Assembly: GCF_001298265.1 (NCBI RefSeq)
Contig: NZ_LGSZ01000048.1
Coordinates: forward strand, 248,001-312,000
Direction of reading: 5' to 3'
Length of the DNA stretch: 64,000 nucleotides
DNA from: Allobosea vaviloviae
GTDB taxonomy: Bacteria; Pseudomonadota; Alphaproteobacteria; Rhizobiales; Beijerinckiaceae
A program made the translations under genes and the position numbers. The notes beneath the pieces were generated by a model, which was not told where the DNA came from, searched no databases, and saw only the letters and a program-made list of their open reading frames with translations. Of this stretch, positions 53,500 through 61,724 are shown in pieces; the stretch's first letter is position 1; every line of letters starts with the position of its first letter.

Positions 53500-54039
53500 A
53501 TGAAAACCGTTCTGCTCGGCCTCGTCGCTCTTGTCGTCATCGCGGTCGCGATCGTGCTGATCCTCGCCGCGATGAAGCCGGATACGTTCCAGGTCCAGCG
53601 TTCGATCGCGATCCAGGCGCCGCCGGAGCGCATCCAGCCGCTGATCGCCGATTTCAGGGCCTGGGGGGCCTGGTCGCCCTGGGAGAAGAAGGACCCCGCC
53701 ATGACGCGCAGCTTCAGCGGTGCGGATAGCGGGGTCGGCGCTCGCTATGCCTGGGAGGGCGACAAGACTGTCGGGCGCGGCAGCATGGAGATCGTCGAGG
53801 TGGCGCCGACAAAGGTCGCTCTCAAGCTCGATTTCATCGCGCCGTTCGAGGCCCACAACGCAGCCGTCTTTGCGCTGCTGCCCCAGGGCCATACGACGAA
53901 TGTCGTCTGGACGATGACCGGGCCGACTCCATTCCTCGGCAAAATCGTCCATGTCTTCATGAACATGGACAGGATGATCGGCGGCGATTTCGAGGCGGGC
54001 CTGGCCGCGATGAAAGCCGCGGCCGAACGCCGCTCCTGA
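53500..54039 (+). CDS. SRPBCC family protein with N-terminal membrane anchor
   Basis: A 179-aa START/Bet v1-fold protein of the polyketide-cyclase/SRPBCC group. N-terminal TM or uncleaved signal MKTVLLGLVALVVIAVAIVLILAAM, then the domain opening FQVQRSIAIQAPPERIQPLIADFRAWGAWSPWEKKDPAM and VWTMTGPTPFLGKIVHVFMNMD near the end, typical of this family. Function: probably binds hydrophobic ligand. First of three genes whose order (SRPBCC, DUF1579, VOC) is often linked to an ArsR regulator; no ArsR is present here. Confidence 0.88.
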   Translation: MKTVLLGLVALVVIAVAIVLILAAMKPDTFQVQRSIAIQAPPERIQPLIADFRAWGAWSPWEKKDPAMTRSFSGADSGVGARYAWEGDKTVGRGSMEIVEVAPTKVALKLDFIAPFEAHNAAVFALLPQGHTTNVVWTMTGPTPFLGKIVHVFMNMDRMIGGDFEAGLAAMKAAAERRS

Positions 54040-54079
54040 CGAGATCCGAGGTCAAACTCCAACCGGAAAGGACAAGCCC

Positions 54080-54562
54080 ATGTTCGCAAAACCGCAGACG
54101 GAACACGACTGGCTGCAGCAGCTCGTCGGTGAATGGACCTCGGAGATGGACTGCGCGACGGGCCCCGGCCAGCCGCGATCGAAATCGACAGGCCGGGAAA
54201 CCGTGCGCTCGCTCGGAGGGCTCTGGACGCTCTGCGAAGGCGAGGGCGAGATGCCCGACGGCTCGACCGGCAAGACCCTGTTGACGCTCGGCTTCGACCC
54301 CGTGAAAGGCCGCTTCGTCGGCAGCTGGATCGGCTCGATGATGACGCATCTCTGGCTCTACGAAGGCGCGCTCGACGAGAGCGGCAAGGTGCTGACGCTC
54401 GAAAGCTCAGGGCCGAACCTGATGGGCGACGGCGCCATCATCCCCTATCGCGACGTGATCACCATGGTCGGCCCCGATCACCGCATCCTGGCGTCCTACA
54501 CACCCGACGGGGATGGCGGCTGGACCGAGTTCATGACCGCCGAGTACCGCCGCAAGGCGTGA
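54080..54562 (+). CDS. DUF1579 domain-containing protein
   Basis: A 160-aa DUF1579 protein: WLQQLVGEWTSEMDCATGPGQ near the N-terminus, GETVRSLGGLWTLCEGEGEMP-like pattern, TLGFDPVKGRFVGSWIGSMMTHLWLYEGALD and YTPDGDGGWTEFMTAEYRRK, the repeating beta segments of a calycin-like barrel. Biochemical function unknown. 40 bp after the SRPBCC stop, with GGAAAGGACAAGCCC before ATG. Second gene of the trio. Confidence 0.88.
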   Translation: MFAKPQTEHDWLQQLVGEWTSEMDCATGPGQPRSKSTGRETVRSLGGLWTLCEGEGEMPDGSTGKTLLTLGFDPVKGRFVGSWIGSMMTHLWLYEGALDESGKVLTLESSGPNLMGDGAIIPYRDVITMVGPDHRILASYTPDGDGGWTEFMTAEYRRKA

Positions 54563-54592
54563 TCGCCCGCTTCCCAAGCGCAGGAGAGACCG

Positions 54593-55024
54593 ATGAAGAT
54601 CGCCCCCTATCTGATGTTCGACGGCCATTGCCGCGAGGCCTTCACCCTCTATGAGGCCGTCTTCGGCGGCAAGATCCTCGCCATGATGGACCATCGCGGC
54701 ACGCCGGCCGAGGCGCATGTCCCGCCGGAATGGGTCGACAAGATCATGCACGCCTGCCTGGAGATCGAAGGCCAGATGCTGATGGCGTCCGACGCGCCGC
54801 CCGATCGCAGCGACGGCCCGATGCGCAGCGTGTCGGTGTCCGTCAACGTCACCGACATAGCCGAAGCGGAACGCATCTTCGCCGGCTTGTCGGACGGTGC
54901 GACGATCCAGATGCCGATGGCGGAAACCTTCTGGTCGCCGCGCTTCGGCATGCTGCGAGACCGCTTCGGGACGAACTGGATGATCGGCGCCGAGATGCCG
55001 GCCGACAAGGCCGATTGTGGCTGA
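54593..55024 (+). CDS. VOC family protein (PhnB-like)
   Basis: A 143-aa vicinal-oxygen-chelate superfamily protein of the PhnB/glyoxalase-like subgroup: KIAPYLMFDGHCREAFTLYEAVFGGKI at the N-terminus, VDKIMHACLEIEGQMLMASDAPPDR, and AETFWSPRFGMLRDRFGTNWMI, the PhnB-type C-terminus. Likely metal-dependent but no substrate assignable. GGAGAG about 7 bases before ATG. Last of the trio; class B element follows directly. Confidence 0.9.
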   Translation: MKIAPYLMFDGHCREAFTLYEAVFGGKILAMMDHRGTPAEAHVPPEWVDKIMHACLEIEGQMLMASDAPPDRSDGPMRSVSVSVNVTDIAEAERIFAGLSDGATIQMPMAETFWSPRFGMLRDRFGTNWMIGAEMPADKADCG

Positions 55025-55030
55025 GCTGCC

Positions 55031-55177
55031 TGTCATTCCGGGGCGCCGCGACAGCGGCGAACCCGGAACCCACGACCGGGTGAACGCCGAGGGGTGAACA
55101 TCAGTTTCGGGCAGCCGGTTGAGGCGCACCCCGTCGTGGGTTCCGGGTTCTTCGCTCCGCGAAGCCCCGGAATGACA
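55031..55177. repeat. Class B intergenic palindromic element, copy 3
   Basis: TGTCATTCCGGGGC ... CCCCGGAATGACA with inner GAACCCACGACCGGG and CCCGTCGTGGGTTCC modules. It is the longest copy and lies between the convergent VOC and ubiB genes. Confidence 0.8.
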
Positions 55178-55181
55178 GATG

Positions 55182-56738
55182 TTACCCCAGCACCGCCCAG
55201 GCGAGCAGGCCTGTGATCATCCACAGCGCCCAGTTGCCCCAGCGGTTGCGCTGGGCCTCGGCCCGGCCGATCGCCGCCACGCTGCGCTCGTCGAGCGAAA
55301 AACCGTGGCGCGAGGCGTCCTCGAGCTGGCCCAGCACGCGCTCGGCCCGGACCAGCGTCTCTGGCAGTCGCGAGAGACTGCCCAGCACCGAACCCGCGCC
55401 GCGCCCTGCATCCTGCAGCCGGCCGAGCGGCCCGAGATTCTGCGTGATCCACTCGCGAACGACCGGCTCGGCCGTGGTCCACATGTCGAGCTGCGGATCG
55501 AGCGTGCGGGCGACGCCTTCGACCACCACCATCGTCTTCTGCAGCATGACGAGCTCGGTGCGCGTCGCCATGTCGAACATGCCGGTGATCTCGAAGAGCA
55601 GCGTCAGGACCTTGGCCATCGAAATCTGGTCGGCGCTCTTGTCGTGAATCGGCTCGCCGACCGCGCGGATCGCCTGGGCGAAATCGGCGACGTCGTGATG
55701 AACCGGCACATAGCCGGCCTCGAAATGCACCTCGGCGACGCGGCGGTAGTCGCGGGTGATGAAGCCGAGCAGGATTTCGGCGAGGAAGCGCCGCTCCTTC
55801 AGGCCGAGGCGGCCCATGATGCCGCCATCGACGGCGACGAGGCGCCCCTGTGCATCGACGAACAGGTTCCCCGGATGCATGTCGGCATGGAAGAAACCGT
55901 CGCGGATCGCATGCTTCAGGAAGGACTGGATGACGATGCGCCCGAGCGTCGGCAAATCATGGCCGGCCGCGCGCAGGCCCTCGATGTCGGAGAGGCGGAC
56001 ACCGTCGATCCATTCGTCGACCAGCATTTCGCGCGCGGTCAATTGCCAGTCGGGCTGCGGCACGCGGAAATCCAAGTCTTCCTTGGTATTCTCTGCGAAT
56101 TCGGAGAGTGCGGCGGCTTCCAGCCGCAGATCCATCTCCATCGTCACCGAGCGCGCCAGCGTCTCGACGACGCCGGTCATGCGCAGGCGCCGCGCCTCGG
56201 CCGAGCGGGTCTCGGCCAGTTCCGCGCCGAAGCGCATCGCGCCGAGATCGCGGTGGAAGCGGTCGCGGATGCCGGGCCGCAGGATCTTGACCGCAACCTC
56301 GCGGCCGTCATGCAGCCTCGCGCGGTGGACCTGGGCGATGGAGGCGGCGGCGACGGGCTCGCCGAAGGATGCGAAGACCTGCTCGACTGGCCTGCCATGC
56401 GCCGCCTCGACGATGGCGCGCGCCTGCGCCATCGGAAAGGGCGGCATCCGGTCCTGCAGCGCCGAGAGATCGGAGGCGATCTTCATGCCGACGACGTCGG
56501 GCCGCGTCGCCAGGAACTGACCGAACTTGACATAGGACGGCCCCAGCCGCGTCAGCGCGGCCGCCAGCCGCGTCGCCGAGGTGCCGGCGCCGCGGCGCTC
56601 GATCAATCGCCCGAGCCGGATCGCCCCGCGCGCCAGCGGCGGCAGAACGGACGGATCGACCAAAGCGAGCGCGCCCTCACGCGCCAGCACGAAGCCGACA
56701 CGGGCGGTGCGGGCGAGATGGAAGAGGGATGAGATCAT
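55182..56738 (-). CDS. ubiB: Ubiquinone biosynthesis ABC1-like kinase UbiB
   Basis: A 518-aa atypical protein-kinase-like protein supporting ubiquinone biosynthesis. ABC1 signature KFGQFLATRPDVVGMKIASDLSALQDRMPPFP (KxGQ and the Ala-rich loop), AAASIAQVHRARL with GREVAVKILRPG (ATP-binding Lys), and FHADMHPGNLFVDAQGRLVAVDGGIMGRL (catalytic HGDxHPGN variant AD-MHPGN). Two C-terminal hydrophobic segments (GNWALWMITGLLAWAVLG) anchor it in the membrane. It lies 103 bp downstream of ubiE on the same strand, but a class A element interrupts. Confidence 0.95.
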   Translation of the reverse strand: MISSLFHLARTARVGFVLAREGALALVDPSVLPPLARGAIRLGRLIERRGAGTSATRLAAALTRLGPSYVKFGQFLATRPDVVGMKIASDLSALQDRMPPFPMAQARAIVEAAHGRPVEQVFASFGEPVAAASIAQVHRARLHDGREVAVKILRPGIRDRFHRDLGAMRFGAELAETRSAEARRLRMTGVVETLARSVTMEMDLRLEAAALSEFAENTKEDLDFRVPQPDWQLTAREMLVDEWIDGVRLSDIEGLRAAGHDLPTLGRIVIQSFLKHAIRDGFFHADMHPGNLFVDAQGRLVAVDGGIMGRLGLKERRFLAEILLGFITRDYRRVAEVHFEAGYVPVHHDVADFAQAIRAVGEPIHDKSADQISMAKVLTLLFEITGMFDMATRTELVMLQKTMVVVEGVARTLDPQLDMWTTAEPVVREWITQNLGPLGRLQDAGRGAGSVLGSLSRLPETLVRAERVLGQLEDASRHGFSLDERSVAAIGRAEAQRNRWGNWALWMITGLLAWAVLG

Positions 56739-56746
56739 GACTCAGT

Positions 56747-56829
56747 CGTCATGGTCGGGCCAGACCCGACCATCTCCTGCCGAAAAAGGCTCCCGTCGAG
56801 AGATGCTCGGGTCAAGCCCGAGCATGACG
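56747..56829. repeat. Class A intergenic palindromic element, copy 5
   Basis: CGTCATGGTCGGGC / GCCCGAGCATGACG outer arms with inner GACCCGACCATCTC and GAGATGCTCGGGTC, between ubiE and ubiB; arm sequences have diverged from each other (GGTCGGG versus GCTCGGG). Confidence 0.75.
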
Positions 56830-56841
56830 CGAGGCTCATGA

Positions 56842-57603
56842 TCACAGCTTCCAGCCGGAATGCAGCGCCACGACCCCGCCGGTCATGGGCGTGTACTTCG
56901 CGCGGCGGAAGCCGGCGGCCTCGATCATCCCGACGAAAGCCTGCGGCCTGGGGAATTTCCGGATCGATTCGACCAGATACTGGTAGGGCTCGGCCTCGCC
57001 CGTCACCATGCGGCCCATCGGCGGGATGACGTTGAAGGAATAGGCCTCGTAGACCTTGTCCAGCAGCGGCACGTCGACATGGCTGAATTCGAGGCACAGG
57101 AAGCGCCCGCCGCGCTTGAGCACGCGATAGGCTTCGGCCAGCGCCTTGTCGATGCGCGGGACATTGCGAATGCCGAAGGCGATCGTGTAGCAGTCGAAAT
57201 GGCCGTCGGGCAGGCCGAGTTCCTCGGCATTGCCCTGGACGAAACGGATACGCTCGTCATCGGGAAAGCGCTTAGCCGCACGGTCGCGGCCGACGCTCAG
57301 CATCTGCGCGTTGATATCGAGCACGGTGACGTCGGTCTGCGGCCCGCCGGCCTCCAGCACGGAGAAGGCGACGTCGCCCGTGCCTCCGGCGACATCGAGA
57401 TGGTGGAAGGGCCGGTCCTTGGGCGGATGGATCGCCGTCAGCAGGGCGCTCTTCCAGGCCCGGTGCAGCCCCGCCGACATCAGGTCGTTCATCAGGTCGT
57501 AGCGGCCTGCCACCTTGTGGAAGACGTCGTCGACCTTGGCCTGCTTCTCGGCCAGCGGCACGGTCTCGAAGCCGAAATGGGTGGTGTCGGAAGCTGCTGT
57601 CAC
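56842..57603 (-). CDS. ubiE: Ubiquinone/menaquinone biosynthesis C-methyltransferase UbiE
   Basis: A 253-aa SAM-dependent C-methyltransferase of quinone biosynthesis. [39 protein letters not shown] (motif I, SAM binding), [27 protein letters not shown] and [28 protein letters not shown]. The frame is open further upstream, but GTG 57603 ([16 protein letters not shown]) gives the family N-terminus. Divergent from mutM with a 115-bp gap. Confidence 0.96.
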   Translation of the reverse strand: MTAASDTTHFGFETVPLAEKQAKVDDVFHKVAGRYDLMNDLMSAGLHRAWKSALLTAIHPPKDRPFHHLDVAGGTGDVAFSVLEAGGPQTDVTVLDINAQMLSVGRDRAAKRFPDDERIRFVQGNAEELGLPDGHFDCYTIAFGIRNVPRIDKALAEAYRVLKRGGRFLCLEFSHVDVPLLDKVYEAYSFNVIPPMGRMVTGEAEPYQYLVESIRKFPRPQAFVGMIEAAGFRRAKYTPMTGGVVALHSGWKL

Positions 57604-57718
57604 GATCGGGCTGGCCTTGTGCAAAATCGATCTTGTTTTCGCCTGTGGCGATGCATAGCCAAACGAGCGGGGCTTGTCGCGGGCCCTTTCGCCGCAAGTC
57701 TCTCCGAAGGTCTCGACC

Positions 57719-58609
57719 ATGCCCGAACTCCCCGAGGTCGAAACCGTCAGGCGCGGGCTGGAGCCCGCCATGCTCGGGCAGAGATTCGCCCGCATCGAGC
57801 AGAACCGGCCCGATCTGCGTTTCCCCCTGCCCGATCGCTTCGTCGAGCGGCTGAGCGGGCGGCGTGTCGAGGCGCTGTCGCGGCGTGCGAAATACCTGAT
57901 CGCCGATCTCGACGACGGGCAGGCGCTGATCATGCATCTGGGCATGAGCGGGCGCTTCGTCGTCGAGGCGCCCGGCACGAAGCCGGTCGAGCCCGGTGCC
58001 TATTACAACGAGATCGGCCGGCACCTGATCCACGACCATGTCGTCTTCCACATGGGATCGGGCGCCCGCATCACCTATAACGACGTGCGCCGCTTCGGCT
58101 TCATGGACCTCGTGCCGCGCGCCGAGCTGGCGGCCTCGAAGCATTTCGCCGGGATGGGTATCGAACCGCTCGGCAACGAACTCTCCGGCGAGACGCTGGC
58201 GCGGCTGTTCGCCGGCAAGGTCGCGCCGCTGAAGGCCGCCCTGCTCGACCAGCGGCTCGTGGCGGGCTTGGGCAACATCTATGTCTGCGAGGCGCTGTTC
58301 CGGGCGGGCCTCCATCCGGAGGCCGAGGCGGGCTCGATTGCCACGCCGACGGGCCGGCCGCGCCCTGCGGCCCATGCGCTGGCGCAGATCATCCGCGAGG
58401 TGCTGGAGGAGGCGATCCTGTCGGGTGGCTCGACGCTGCGCGACTTCGCCCATGCCGACGGCTCGCTCGGCTATTTCCAGCATCGCTTCAGGGTCTATGA
58501 CCGCGAAGGTGAGCCCTGCACGGCGCCGGGCTGCGGCATGGCGGTCAAGCGGCTGGTCCAGTCCGGCCGCTCGACCTTCTATTGCGAAAGCTGCCAACCG
58601 AGACACTGA
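57719..58609 (+). CDS. mutM: Formamidopyrimidine-DNA glycosylase (MutM/Fpg)
   Basis: A 296-aa bifunctional glycosylase for 8-oxoguanine. N-terminal catalytic Pro in [15 protein letters not shown]2TH-containing middle domain ([28 protein letters not shown]), and C-terminal zinc finger with four Cys ([27 protein letters not shown]). ATG 57719 gives the required processed MPELPE start. It converges on a lipocalin gene 9 bp away. Confidence 0.97.
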   Translation: MPELPEVETVRRGLEPAMLGQRFARIEQNRPDLRFPLPDRFVERLSGRRVEALSRRAKYLIADLDDGQALIMHLGMSGRFVVEAPGTKPVEPGAYYNEIGRHLIHDHVVFHMGSGARITYNDVRRFGFMDLVPRAELAASKHFAGMGIEPLGNELSGETLARLFAGKVAPLKAALLDQRLVAGLGNIYVCEALFRAGLHPEAEAGSIATPTGRPRPAAHALAQIIREVLEEAILSGGSTLRDFAHADGSLGYFQHRFRVYDREGEPCTAPGCGMAVKRLVQSGRSTFYCESCQPRH

Positions 58610-58618
58610 GCGCGGCCG

Positions 58619-59170
58619 TCAGCGCTTCGGCTGTTCCGGGAATTCGAGCTTCGAGACATCGTAGCCGAGTTCGGCGGCGCGCTTCACCAGCCGCTGGCGT
58701 TGCGCCGCGCCGATCTGCGGGTTGCGCGTGAAGATATAGAGGTCCTTCAGGGTCGGATCGGCCGAGATGAACCAGCTGTAGTCGTTGGCGCGATCGAGGA
58801 CCCAGTAGTCGCGCACCACCGGCACGACGCCGAAGACCGTGTAGGTCACGCGCAGCTTGGCGTTGGTGCCGGGATCGAGGATCTCGCCGGGACCGCCGAT
58901 CGTCTTGAGCTCTCCGGTCGGCGTGCCCATACGGCAGGAATCGAGCACCTCGATCCGCCCGCCCGGCCGCTTGTATTCGGTCGCGCCGGCGACGCAGCCA
59001 TCGGTAATCGCCATCGGCCGCCGGGCGATCTCGTGCCAGAGGCCGGTATAGAGACGCGCCGCATCGATGGTTTTGGCGGGCTGCGGTGCGTTTTCGGCAG
59101 AGATGTTTGCGCCGGCACAGCCGGAGAGCATGACACCGGCAAACAGGGCGGCGAGGATTGGGCGCTTCAT
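58619..59170 (-). CDS. Lipocalin family lipoprotein
   Basis: A 183-aa lipoprotein, with lipobox LSGC near residue 18 (MKRPILAALFAGVMLSGCAG), then a Blc/apolipoprotein D-like lipocalin: LYTGLWHEIARRPM (the GxW motif), LRVTYTVFGVVPVVRDYWVLDRANDYSWFISADPTLKDLYIFTRNP near the end. Probably outer-membrane anchored, carrying lipids or hydrophobic ligands during envelope stress. ATG 59170 is preferred to an upstream ATG at 59299 because only the short form has a lipoprotein signal. Confidence 0.9.
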   Translation of the reverse strand: MKRPILAALFAGVMLSGCAGANISAENAPQPAKTIDAARLYTGLWHEIARRPMAITDGCVAGATEYKRPGGRIEVLDSCRMGTPTGELKTIGGPGEILDPGTNAKLRVTYTVFGVVPVVRDYWVLDRANDYSWFISADPTLKDLYIFTRNPQIGAAQRQRLVKRAAELGYDVSKLEFPEQPKR

Positions 59171-59379
59171 GATGGTCTCCGCTGCCCCCAGCGCGAGCGG
59201 CCCTGACCGGCCGCTTTTCATGGGACCTATACGCGTGAAGCCGATATTCGGTTCAACAAGCCTGGCGCAGCAGGACGGCAACGGGCCGCCATCGCGCAAC
59301 CTGCCTTGCGCGGGCGCGCATGGACCGGCGCCCGCCGCCCGGCTAATGCTCTGCCGAAGAGATCATCCGGGAGGCTGCC

Positions 59380-60153
59380 ATGGCTTATGAGACCATCCTC
59401 GTCGAGACGAAGGGCAAGGTCGGCGTCGTCACGCTGAACCGGCCCCAGGCGCTGAACGCGCTGAACGGACAGCTCATCGCCGAGATCAACACGGCGCTGG
59501 ACGGTTTCGAGAAGGATCCCGCCATCGGCTGCATTGTGCTCACCGGCTCGGAGAAGGCCTTCGCCGCCGGCGCCGACATCAAGGAGATGCAGGGCCGCAC
59601 CTATCCCGAGACCTATCTCGACGACAAATTCGCCGATTGGGATCGCATCGGCCAGCGCCGCAAGCCGATCATCGCCGGGGTCGCCGGCTTCGCGCTCGGC
59701 GGCGGCTGCGAACTCGCCATGATGTGCGACTTCATCATCGCCGCCGACAACGCCAAATTCGGCCAGCCCGAGATCAATCTCGGCGTCATCCCCGGCGCAG
59801 GCGGCACGCAGCGGCTGACCCGGGCCATCGGCAAGGCCAAGGCGATGGATCTCTGCCTCACCGGCCGGATGATGGACGTCAACGAGGCCGAGCGTGCCGG
59901 GCTGGTGGCCCGCATCGTGCCGCTCGCCGATCTGATGGCCGAGGTGATGAAGGCGGCCGACGCCATCGCCGCCAAGTCGCTGCCCTCCGTGCTGATGGCC
60001 AAGGAAACCGTCAACCGCGCCTTCGAGGTCACGCTGGCCGAAGGCGTGCGCTTCGAGCGCCGGCTGTTCTCCTCCCTCTTCGCGACGCAGGACCAGAAAG
60101 AGGGCATGGCCGCCTTCGCCGAGAAGCGGAAGCCCGACTTCAAGAACAGCTGA
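59380..60153 (+). CDS. Enoyl-CoA hydratase/isomerase family protein
   Basis: A 257-aa crotonase-fold enzyme of enoyl-CoA hydratase type (short-chain, as in FadB1x/PaaF). Oxyanion hole [11 protein letters not shown] and [16 protein letters not shown]; the catalytic Glu is in [20 protein letters not shown]. Residues [21 protein letters not shown] lie in the C-terminal helices. Length and motifs fit short-chain enoyl-CoA hydratase with both catalytic Glu positions. It lies between the lipocalin and the PLP dehydratase, not obviously in an operon with beta-oxidation genes. Confidence 0.92.
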   Translation: MAYETILVETKGKVGVVTLNRPQALNALNGQLIAEINTALDGFEKDPAIGCIVLTGSEKAFAAGADIKEMQGRTYPETYLDDKFADWDRIGQRRKPIIAGVAGFALGGGCELAMMCDFIIAADNAKFGQPEINLGVIPGAGGTQRLTRAIGKAKAMDLCLTGRMMDVNEAERAGLVARIVPLADLMAEVMKAADAIAAKSLPSVLMAKETVNRAFEVTLAEGVRFERRLFSSLFATQDQKEGMAAFAEKRKPDFKNS

Positions 60154-60196
60154 CGAGCCATTCGAGCAGCGCGCCCCCTGAGAATCGAGATCTGCC

Positions 60197-61192
60197 ATGA
60201 CCATGACCATCGCGAGCCCCGAGGGCCTCGTCCTGCCGTCCTACGCCGATGTCGAGACCGCCGCCGGGCGCATCCGCGGCGTCGCCCATCACACCCCGGC
60301 GCTGGCCTCGCGCACGGCAAACGAGCGCACTGGCGCCAATCTCGTCTTCAAGCCCGAGAACCTGCAGCGCATGGGCGCCTTCAAGTTCCGCGGCGGATAC
60401 AACGCCATCGCGGCTCTCTCGCCCGCGCAGAAGAAGGCCGGCGTCGTCACCTTCTCGTCGGGCAACCACGCCCAGGCCATCGCCTATGCCGGCCGGCTTC
60501 TCGGCGTGCCCACGACGATCATCATGCCGCTCGACGCGCCGGCCGCGAAGGTCGCGGCGACGCGCGGCTACGGCGCCGAGATCATCACCTATGACCGTTA
60601 TACGCAGGACCGGCTCGCCATCGGCGCCGAGCTGGCGCAGTCGCGCGGTCTCAGTCTGATCCCGCCTTATGACCATCCAGACGTCATCGCCGGACAGGGC
60701 ACGGCGGCCAAGGAGCTGATCGAGGATGCCGGCCCGCTCGACATCCTGCTGGTCTGCCTCGGCGGTGGCGGGCTGCTCGCGGGCTGCGCGCTGGCCGCCA
60801 AGGCGCTGAACCCGACCTGCCGCGTCTTCGGCGTCGAGCCGGAGGCCGGCAATGACGGCCAGCAATCGCTGCGCTCGGGCAAGATCGTGAAGATCGCCGT
60901 CCCCAAGACCATCGCCGACGGTGCGCAGACGCCTTTCCTCGGCGATTATACCTTTCCGATCATCCAGGCCCTCGTCGAGGACATCGTCACCGTCAGCGAT
61001 GAGGCGCTGGTCGCGGCGATGCGCTTCTTCGCCGAGCGGATGAAGCTCGTCGTCGAACCGACGGGCTGCCTCGCTGCGGCTGCCGCCTTCACCGGCGCGG
61101 TTCCGGTCGCAGGCAAGCGTGTCGGCGTGATCATCAGCGGCGGCAATGTCGATCTGGCGAGCTATGCCCGCTTCCTGACCCCCGAGGGCTGA
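60197..61192 (+). CDS. Threonine/serine dehydratase-like PLP enzyme
   Basis: A 331-aa fold-type II PLP enzyme, similar to serine racemase / threo-3-hydroxyaspartate ammonia-lyase / catabolic threonine dehydratase without ACT domain. PLP Lys in MGAFKFRGGYNAIAALS, phosphate/Asn motif VTFSSGNHAQAIAYAG, glycine loop LVCLGGGGLLAGCALA, and C-terminal VGVIISGGNVDLASY. Lack of a regulatory C-terminal domain distinguishes it from biosynthetic IlvA. Its stop is 46 bp before the rpsT promoter. Confidence 0.9.
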   Translation: MTMTIASPEGLVLPSYADVETAAGRIRGVAHHTPALASRTANERTGANLVFKPENLQRMGAFKFRGGYNAIAALSPAQKKAGVVTFSSGNHAQAIAYAGRLLGVPTTIIMPLDAPAAKVAATRGYGAEIITYDRYTQDRLAIGAELAQSRGLSLIPPYDHPDVIAGQGTAAKELIEDAGPLDILLVCLGGGGLLAGCALAAKALNPTCRVFGVEPEAGNDGQQSLRSGKIVKIAVPKTIADGAQTPFLGDYTFPIIQALVEDIVTVSDEALVAAMRFFAERMKLVVEPTGCLAAAAAFTGAVPVAGKRVGVIISGGNVDLASYARFLTPEG

Positions 61193-61238
61193 AACGCGGC
61201 GAGCCACGCAGAATTCCGCGTCGAGCCGCAATTCCGCG

Positions 61239-61267
61239 TTGACGAGAACCGAGCTTGGCACTATACG
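61239..61267 (+). promoter_or_regulatory. Sigma70 promoter of rpsT
   Basis: TTGACG (61239-61244), 17 bp, TATACG (61262-61267), giving a ~120-nt 5' leader for rpsT. Spacing is ideal and both hexamers are good. A long leader fits autogenous control of S20, but no structure was proved. Confidence 0.65.
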
Positions 61268-61395
61268 CCACCCACTCGCGACGGCCCGCGAAAGCATCGG
61301 TCGTCGCTCACGCATTTCCATCAAGGTAGCGGTCGGATCCTGCCGGGCAGTTCGCCAGGCGTCCGGTCGTGATGAAGCAGACGAGGACGTATCCT

Positions 61396-61662
61396 ATGGC
61401 CAATACGACGTCGGCCAAGAAGGCGACGCGCAAGATCGAGCGCCGCACCGAGGTCAACAAGGCGCGCCGTTCGCGGATGCGCACCTTCCTGCGCAAGGTC
61501 GAGGAGGCGATCGCCTCCGGCGACAAGGGCGCCGCCGCCGACGCTTTAAAGGCTGCTCAGCCGGAGATCATGCGTGCGGCCCAGAAGGGCATCGTTCACA
61601 AGAACACCGCCTCGCGGAAGGTCTCGCGCCTGGCGCATCGGATCGGCGCTCTCGCCTCCTGA
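61396..61662 (+). CDS. rpsT: 30S ribosomal protein S20
   Basis: An 88-aa S20, helical 16S rRNA-binding protein. The sequence [39 protein letters not shown], and [21 protein letters not shown] is typical. ATG 61396 gives the canonical start. It has its own promoter upstream and an intrinsic terminator 33 bp downstream. Adjacent dnaA is the common alphaproteobacterial order. Confidence 0.98.
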   Translation: MANTTSAKKATRKIERRTEVNKARRSRMRTFLRKVEEAIASGDKGAAADALKAAQPEIMRAAQKGIVHKNTASRKVSRLAHRIGALAS

Positions 61663-61694
61663 ACGCCGCCTGCGGGCAATCAATCGACGGTTTG

Positions 61695-61724
61695 AAAAGC
61701 CCGGCTTCCCGCCGGGCTTTTTTG
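61695..61724 (+). terminator. Intrinsic terminator of rpsT
   Basis: Stem AAGCCCGGC / GCCGGGCTT with TTCCC loop followed by a T-run (TTTTTT). Textbook rho-independent terminator just after rpsT. Confidence 0.92.
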
